From assembly GCF_042852765.1 (NCBI RefSeq), contig NZ_AP031414.1: a stretch of DNA of 64,000 nucleotides; one strand, 5' to 3'. How positions within the stretch are numbered: position 1 is the stretch's first letter; each line of letters begins with the position of its first letter. Below are positions 60,471-64,000 of this stretch, piece by piece. Origin of the DNA: Schaedlerella glycyrrhizinilytica_A (GTDB lineage Bacteria > Bacillota > Clostridia > Lachnospirales > Lachnospiraceae). Made by a program: the position numbers and the translations under genes. A model generated the notes under the pieces. That model was not told where the DNA came from. It did no database searches and saw nothing but the letters and a program-made list of their open reading frames with translations.

Positions 60471-63400
60471 ATGGGATTACAGTTTATTTTCGGAAATTCG
60501 GGAGCCGGAAAATCGAGTTATTTATATCAGACGGTCATAGAGGAGTCTCTGGAGCATCCGACGGAAAATTATCTGGTGCTTGTGCCGGAGCAGTTTACGA
60601 TGCAGACGCAGAAAGATCTTTGTATGGCACATCCGAGACATGGGATCATGAATATCGATGTGCTGAGTTTTGTGCGTCTTTCTCATCGTGTATTCGAGGA
60701 ATTGGGATGTGAGACGAAACAGGTTCTGGATGACGAGGGGAAAAATCTGATTCTGAGGAAAATTGCGGGAAACTATGAAGACGATTTAAAAGTGCTCAAA
60801 GGAAATTTGAAAAAACAGGGCTATATTAGTGAAGTGAAATCGGTCATCTCGGAATTTACACAGTATGGCATCGGATTTGACGTGCTGGATACTTTTCTGG
60901 AAACACTGGAACCGGAGAGCTATCTGGCGTATAAACTGCGTGATATCCGGAAGTTATATGAGGGATTTGAAGCGTATCTGGCAGACAGGTATATTACAAA
61001 AGAAGAGATATTGGATCTTTTGAGCAGTATGGCGGCGAAATCAAAGATCTTAAAAAACAGCGTCGTGGCATTGGATGGATTTACCGGGTTTACACCGGTA
61101 CAGGTCCGTCTGCTCGGAGAATTGATGAAAGTATGCCGCAAGGTGATCGTGACTGTTATGATCGATCCGAAAGAAGATCCGTTCACATACAGACATCCGT
61201 ATCAATTGTTTGCGATCAGTAAAGAGATGGTTTCTTCTTTGGTGAAGAAAGCGGAAGAATGCAAGGTTTTGATAGAAGATCCGATTACATTGTGTGAGAC
61301 ACCGACGCCGCGTTTTCGGGAGAATCCGATGATGGGATTTCTGGAAGCGGAATTATTCCGGTATTCGTCTAAGACTTATCCGGTCAGTGGGGATACATCG
61401 GATGCGCTGTCGCTCCATGTGGTGCGGAATCCAAAGGAAGAGGCTGCGTTTGTAGCGGCGCAGATCCGGCGGCTTGTACGGGAATCCGGTTATCGTTATC
61501 GGGATATTGCGGTAGTGGCAAGTGATCTGAATACTTATGCCGCACATTTGGAAAAGCAGTGTGAGCTTTATGGAGTACCGATCTTTCTCGACTATAAGAA
61601 AAGTGTTTTGCTCAATGCATTTGTAGAATATGTGCGGAGTCTTCTGGCTATGGCGGAACAGAATTTTTCGTATGAAAGTGCGTTCCGTTTTCTGCGGACC
61701 GGGATGAGCGGATTTTCCGGAGACGAAGTGGATCGGATGGAAAATTATGTGATCGCGCTTGGAATCAAAGGCTACAAAAAATGGCAGAGCGCCTGGGTGA
61801 GACGATGCGGCGGAGTGGACGAAGAAGCGCTTGCACGTTTGAATCATCTGCGGGTTCAGTTTGTGGAAAAATTAGATCCGCTTGTGACGATTTTGAAGAA
61901 AAGAAAGAAAACCGTGCGGGATATTACGATGGCTGTGTATGAATTTCTCGTACAGGAACAGATGCAGGAAAAAGTACATGCGATGGAACTGCGATTTCAG
62001 GAAACAGGCGAGCTGGCGCTGGCAAAGGAATATTCACAGATTTACCGGATCGTACTGGAATTATTCGACAAGTTTACCGAACTGCTCGGTGAGGAACCGA
62101 TTTCGATGAAAGAATATTGTGAGCTTCTGGATGCGGGACTGGAAGAAGCGAAAGTCGGCGTGATCCCGCCGAGTCTCGACCAGGTTGTCGTGGGAGATGT
62201 AGAGCGTACGCGTCTGAATCATTTAAAAGTCCTGTTTTTTGTCGGGGCAAACGATACGCTGCTGCCCGGAAATCTGGGGCAGGGAGGTCTTTTATCGGAG
62301 CGCGACCGGGCACATTTTTCGGAGAAGAAGATCGCGCTGTCACCGGGGGCGAAAGAAAAAACGTATATTCAGAAATTTTACCTGTATATGAATTTGACGA
62401 AACCGTCCGACCGATTGATCCTTTCCTGGGCGAAAGCGTCGGGAGACGGAAAGGCGCTTCGCCCGGCTTATCTTGTGCAGGATCTGCGGCGGATGTTTCC
62501 GGGGATCGCCGTGCAGGATGAGGATGCGAGGACGTTGTCGAAGCAGGAGCTGACCGGACGTGGTATGGCACAATATCTGGCGGCGGGACTCCGGAACCGG
62601 CAGCAGGGGATTTCCGATTCCTGGAAGCAGCTTTACAGTTGGTATCTGTCCGTGGAAGCGGCGGAGAAATCCATCGCAGAACGGGAAACAGAACAGGCAA
62701 CAGAGTCGGCAGCAGAACCGGGGAAAGATCCGACCACAGAAGCAGTGGAACGGATGGAACCAAGAGAAGCGGGACTTCTGCTTGACGCGGCATTTTACCG
62801 GAAAGAGCCGGATCGGCTGAGGGAGGAGACTGCCGGGGCGTTGTTCGGAGATCCGAAACGGGTAAGTGTGACAAGGCTGGAACGATTTGCCGCCTGCGCG
62901 TATGCTCATTTCCTGACGTATGGACTGCGGCTTTCCGAGCGGGAGCAGTATCAGTTTGAGGCGATGGATCTGGGGAATATCGCGCACCAGTCGATGGAAC
63001 GTTTTGCAAGAAAAGCGGATGAGCATCGGACAAAATGGACGGAGATGGATGAAGCTGTGCGAAGCAAACTGATCGATGCGAGCGTAGAGGAAAGTATCCT
63101 TGATTATGGAAATACCGTGCTTTACAGCAGCGCCCGAAATGAATACATGATCACGCGGATCAAAAAGCTGATCCGGCGTTCAGTCTGGGCATTGACGAAG
63201 CAGATGGAACAGAGTGATTTCCTGCCGAGCGGATATGAACTGCAGTTTGGAAGCGGGAAGATCGACCGGATCGATACTTGCGAGGATGAGAACTGTATTT
63301 ATGTCAAGGTGACAGATTACAAAACAGGGATGAAGACGTTTGATATTACCGCGTTTTATCATGGTCTGCAGCTGCAGCTTCCGGTTTATCTGAATGCGGC

Positions 63401-63983
63401 GATGGATCTGGAGGGACGGAAAACGAAAGCAAAAGAGATCGTCCCGGCGGGAATTTTCTATTATCGGATGCAGGATCCGCTTGTGGAAAAGGAGAGGGAC
63501 GATCAGATTCTGGAGACGAAGATTTTAAAAGAACTGCGGCTGGATGGCCTGGTCAATGCAGAGGAAGAGGTTCTTGCACATTTGGAGAAAAATCTGAGCG
63601 GAAATTCGGTACTGATCCCGGTCGGACGTAATAAGGACGGAAGCCTGAGCAAAACTTCCAAAGTTTTGACGCAGGGAGAATTCGCAGGATTTCTTCGTTA
63701 TACAAAAGAAAAAGAACAGGAATTAAAAACAAAGATTTTTGAGGGACATGCCGAGGCTGCGCCTTATGAACTGGGCGGAAGTACGGGATGTGATTACTGT
63801 GCATATCGGGATATTTGCGGATTCGATCCAAGACTGGACGGTTATGAATATCGAATCCTGGAGAAACTTTCCCGGGATGAGGTGATCGCGCAGATCTGCA
63901 GCCGGGCGCAGAAAATATCTGACCGCGCAGGGGAAGGCTTCGTAAACGAAGTGTGCAAGAATGGAAAGGAGGGGCAGGCATGA
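60471..63983 (+). CDS. addB: ATP-dependent helicase/nuclease subunit B
   Basis: The 1170-residue protein has Walker A GNSGAGKSS at residues 7-15, a helicase-like core without full motor motifs, an inserted low-complexity segment (about 740-765, repeats of TE/AE), and a C-terminal RecB-type nuclease. The nuclease iron-sulfur cysteines are split: one at about 808 (AACAYAHF) and three at the end (CDYCAYRDICGFD, about 1105-1115); YKTGMKTFD and QLQLPVYL belong to the nuclease. With AddA it repairs double-strand breaks and degrades foreign DNA. Its stop overlaps the addA start (ATGA). Confidence 0.95.
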   Translation: MGLQFIFGNSGAGKSSYLYQTVIEESLEHPTENYLVLVPEQFTMQTQKDLCMAHPRHGIMNIDVLSFVRLSHRVFEELGCETKQVLDDEGKNLILRKIAGNYEDDLKVLKGNLKKQGYISEVKSVISEFTQYGIGFDVLDTFLETLEPESYLAYKLRDIRKLYEGFEAYLADRYITKEEILDLLSSMAAKSKILKNSVVALDGFTGFTPVQVRLLGELMKVCRKVIVTVMIDPKEDPFTYRHPYQLFAISKEMVSSLVKKAEECKVLIEDPITLCETPTPRFRENPMMGFLEAELFRYSSKTYPVSGDTSDALSLHVVRNPKEEAAFVAAQIRRLVRESGYRYRDIAVVASDLNTYAAHLEKQCELYGVPIFLDYKKSVLLNAFVEYVRSLLAMAEQNFSYESAFRFLRTGMSGFSGDEVDRMENYVIALGIKGYKKWQSAWVRRCGGVDEEALARLNHLRVQFVEKLDPLVTILKKRKKTVRDITMAVYEFLVQEQMQEKVHAMELRFQETGELALAKEYSQIYRIVLELFDKFTELLGEEPISMKEYCELLDAGLEEAKVGVIPPSLDQVVVGDVERTRLNHLKVLFFVGANDTLLPGNLGQGGLLSERDRAHFSEKKIALSPGAKEKTYIQKFYLYMNLTKPSDRLILSWAKASGDGKALRPAYLVQDLRRMFPGIAVQDEDARTLSKQELTGRGMAQYLAAGLRNRQQGISDSWKQLYSWYLSVEAAEKSIAERETEQATESAAEPGKDPTTEAVERMEPREAGLLLDAAFYRKEPDRLREETAGALFGDPKRVSVTRLERFAACAYAHFLTYGLRLSEREQYQFEAMDLGNIAHQSMERFARKADEHRTKWTEMDEAVRSKLIDASVEESILDYGNTVLYSSARNEYMITRIKKLIRRSVWALTKQMEQSDFLPSGYELQFGSGKIDRIDTCEDENCIYVKVTDYKTGMKTFDITAFYHGLQLQLPVYLNAAMDLEGRKTKAKEIVPAGIFYYRMQDPLVEKERDDQILETKILKELRLDGLVNAEEEVLAHLEKNLSGNSVLIPVGRNKDGSLSKTSKVLTQGEFAGFLRYTKEKEQELKTKIFEGHAEAAPYELGGSTGCDYCAYRDICGFDPRLDGYEYRILEKLSRDEVIAQICSRAQKISDRAGEGFVNEVCKNGKEGQA

Positions 63984-64000
63984 GCGTAAAATGGACAGAA
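63980..64000 (+). CDS. addA: ATP-dependent helicase/nuclease subunit A, first codons (partial)
   Basis: ATG 63980 overlaps the addB stop and reads MSVKWTE, the usual start of AddA, just before its Q motif and Walker A. GGAGGGG precedes it. Only seven codons are in the window, and the call rests on these plus the addBA gene order. Confidence 0.8.

Noticed and set aside
62074..63033. Long minus-strand frame opposite addB
   Set aside because: It is Pro/Arg/Ser-rich, as expected from reading a GC-rich gene backwards, while addB is unmistakable.
1..64000. CRISPR array
   Set aside because: No series of regularly spaced 25-40-base repeats was found; the only tandem repeats are short iterons and direct-repeat pairs.

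Overview
The window is a low-GC Firmicutes chromosome, most likely a gut Lachnospiraceae (Mediterraneibacter/Dorea/Blautia-like). This rests on the gene repertoire (AddAB, LivJHMGF, BlaI/BlaR1, lantibiotic-immunity ABC genes, a permuted GH3 enzyme), the strong AGGAGG ribosome sites and the density of Clostridia-type mobile elements. The genus is a guess. About the first 27 kb are accessory and AT-rich; the rest looks like chromosome, becoming more GC-rich after about 42.7 kb. No rRNA, tRNA or CRISPR array was seen.

Region 1 (1-10.3 kb) is the right end of an integrative element. It carries a LexA-like fragment, small conserved genes, an XRE regulator with a palindrome shared by two promoters, a small sigma-like factor, a strongly structured and probably non-coding RNA region, a PemK/MazF toxin and three consecutive large serine recombinases. 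It has inserted into a tyrosine-integrase gene, whose 3' half survives at 10.32-10.82 kb.

Region 2 (10.3-14.4 kb) is the invaded older element: integrase remnant, MobC-like protein, RepA-like helicase with iteron-like CGACG repeats, two small proteins, an oriT-like hairpin pair and a MobV/Pre relaxase. A DUF6323/DUF6179-type pair follows.

Region 3 (16-27.5 kb) is a tandem series of modules separated by five boundary units of the same architecture. Each has two short direct repeats (11-bp period in four units, 14 in the fifth) and, 116-119 bp later, a core resembling GCCGAATTCGAATAA. The modules hold a two-component system with an FtsX-type ABC exporter, an empty unit, a nitrosative-stress module (Hcp, two Fe-S proteins, cupin, HcpR-like regulator), a decayed AlbA_2 gene, and then an Lsa-type ABC-F gene preceded by a seven-codon leader peptide and a candidate attenuator.

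Region 4 (29-64 kb) holds an XRE regulator divergent from an unknown 535-aa protein; an AraC regulator and a GH3 beta-glucosidase; an asparagine-synthase-like protein lacking the amidotransferase cysteine; an RpiR regulator with sugar-isomerase and Gfo/Idh/MocA genes; BlaI/BlaR1; a lantibiotic-immunity transporter with its own two-component system but no lantibiotic genes; a complete branched-chain amino-acid ABC operon; a cytidylate-kinase-like gene; a CNNM/CorC protein; a MecA-N-type penicillin-binding protein; an Rpn-type nuclease; a zinc-ribbon membrane protein; and addB with the first codons of addA.
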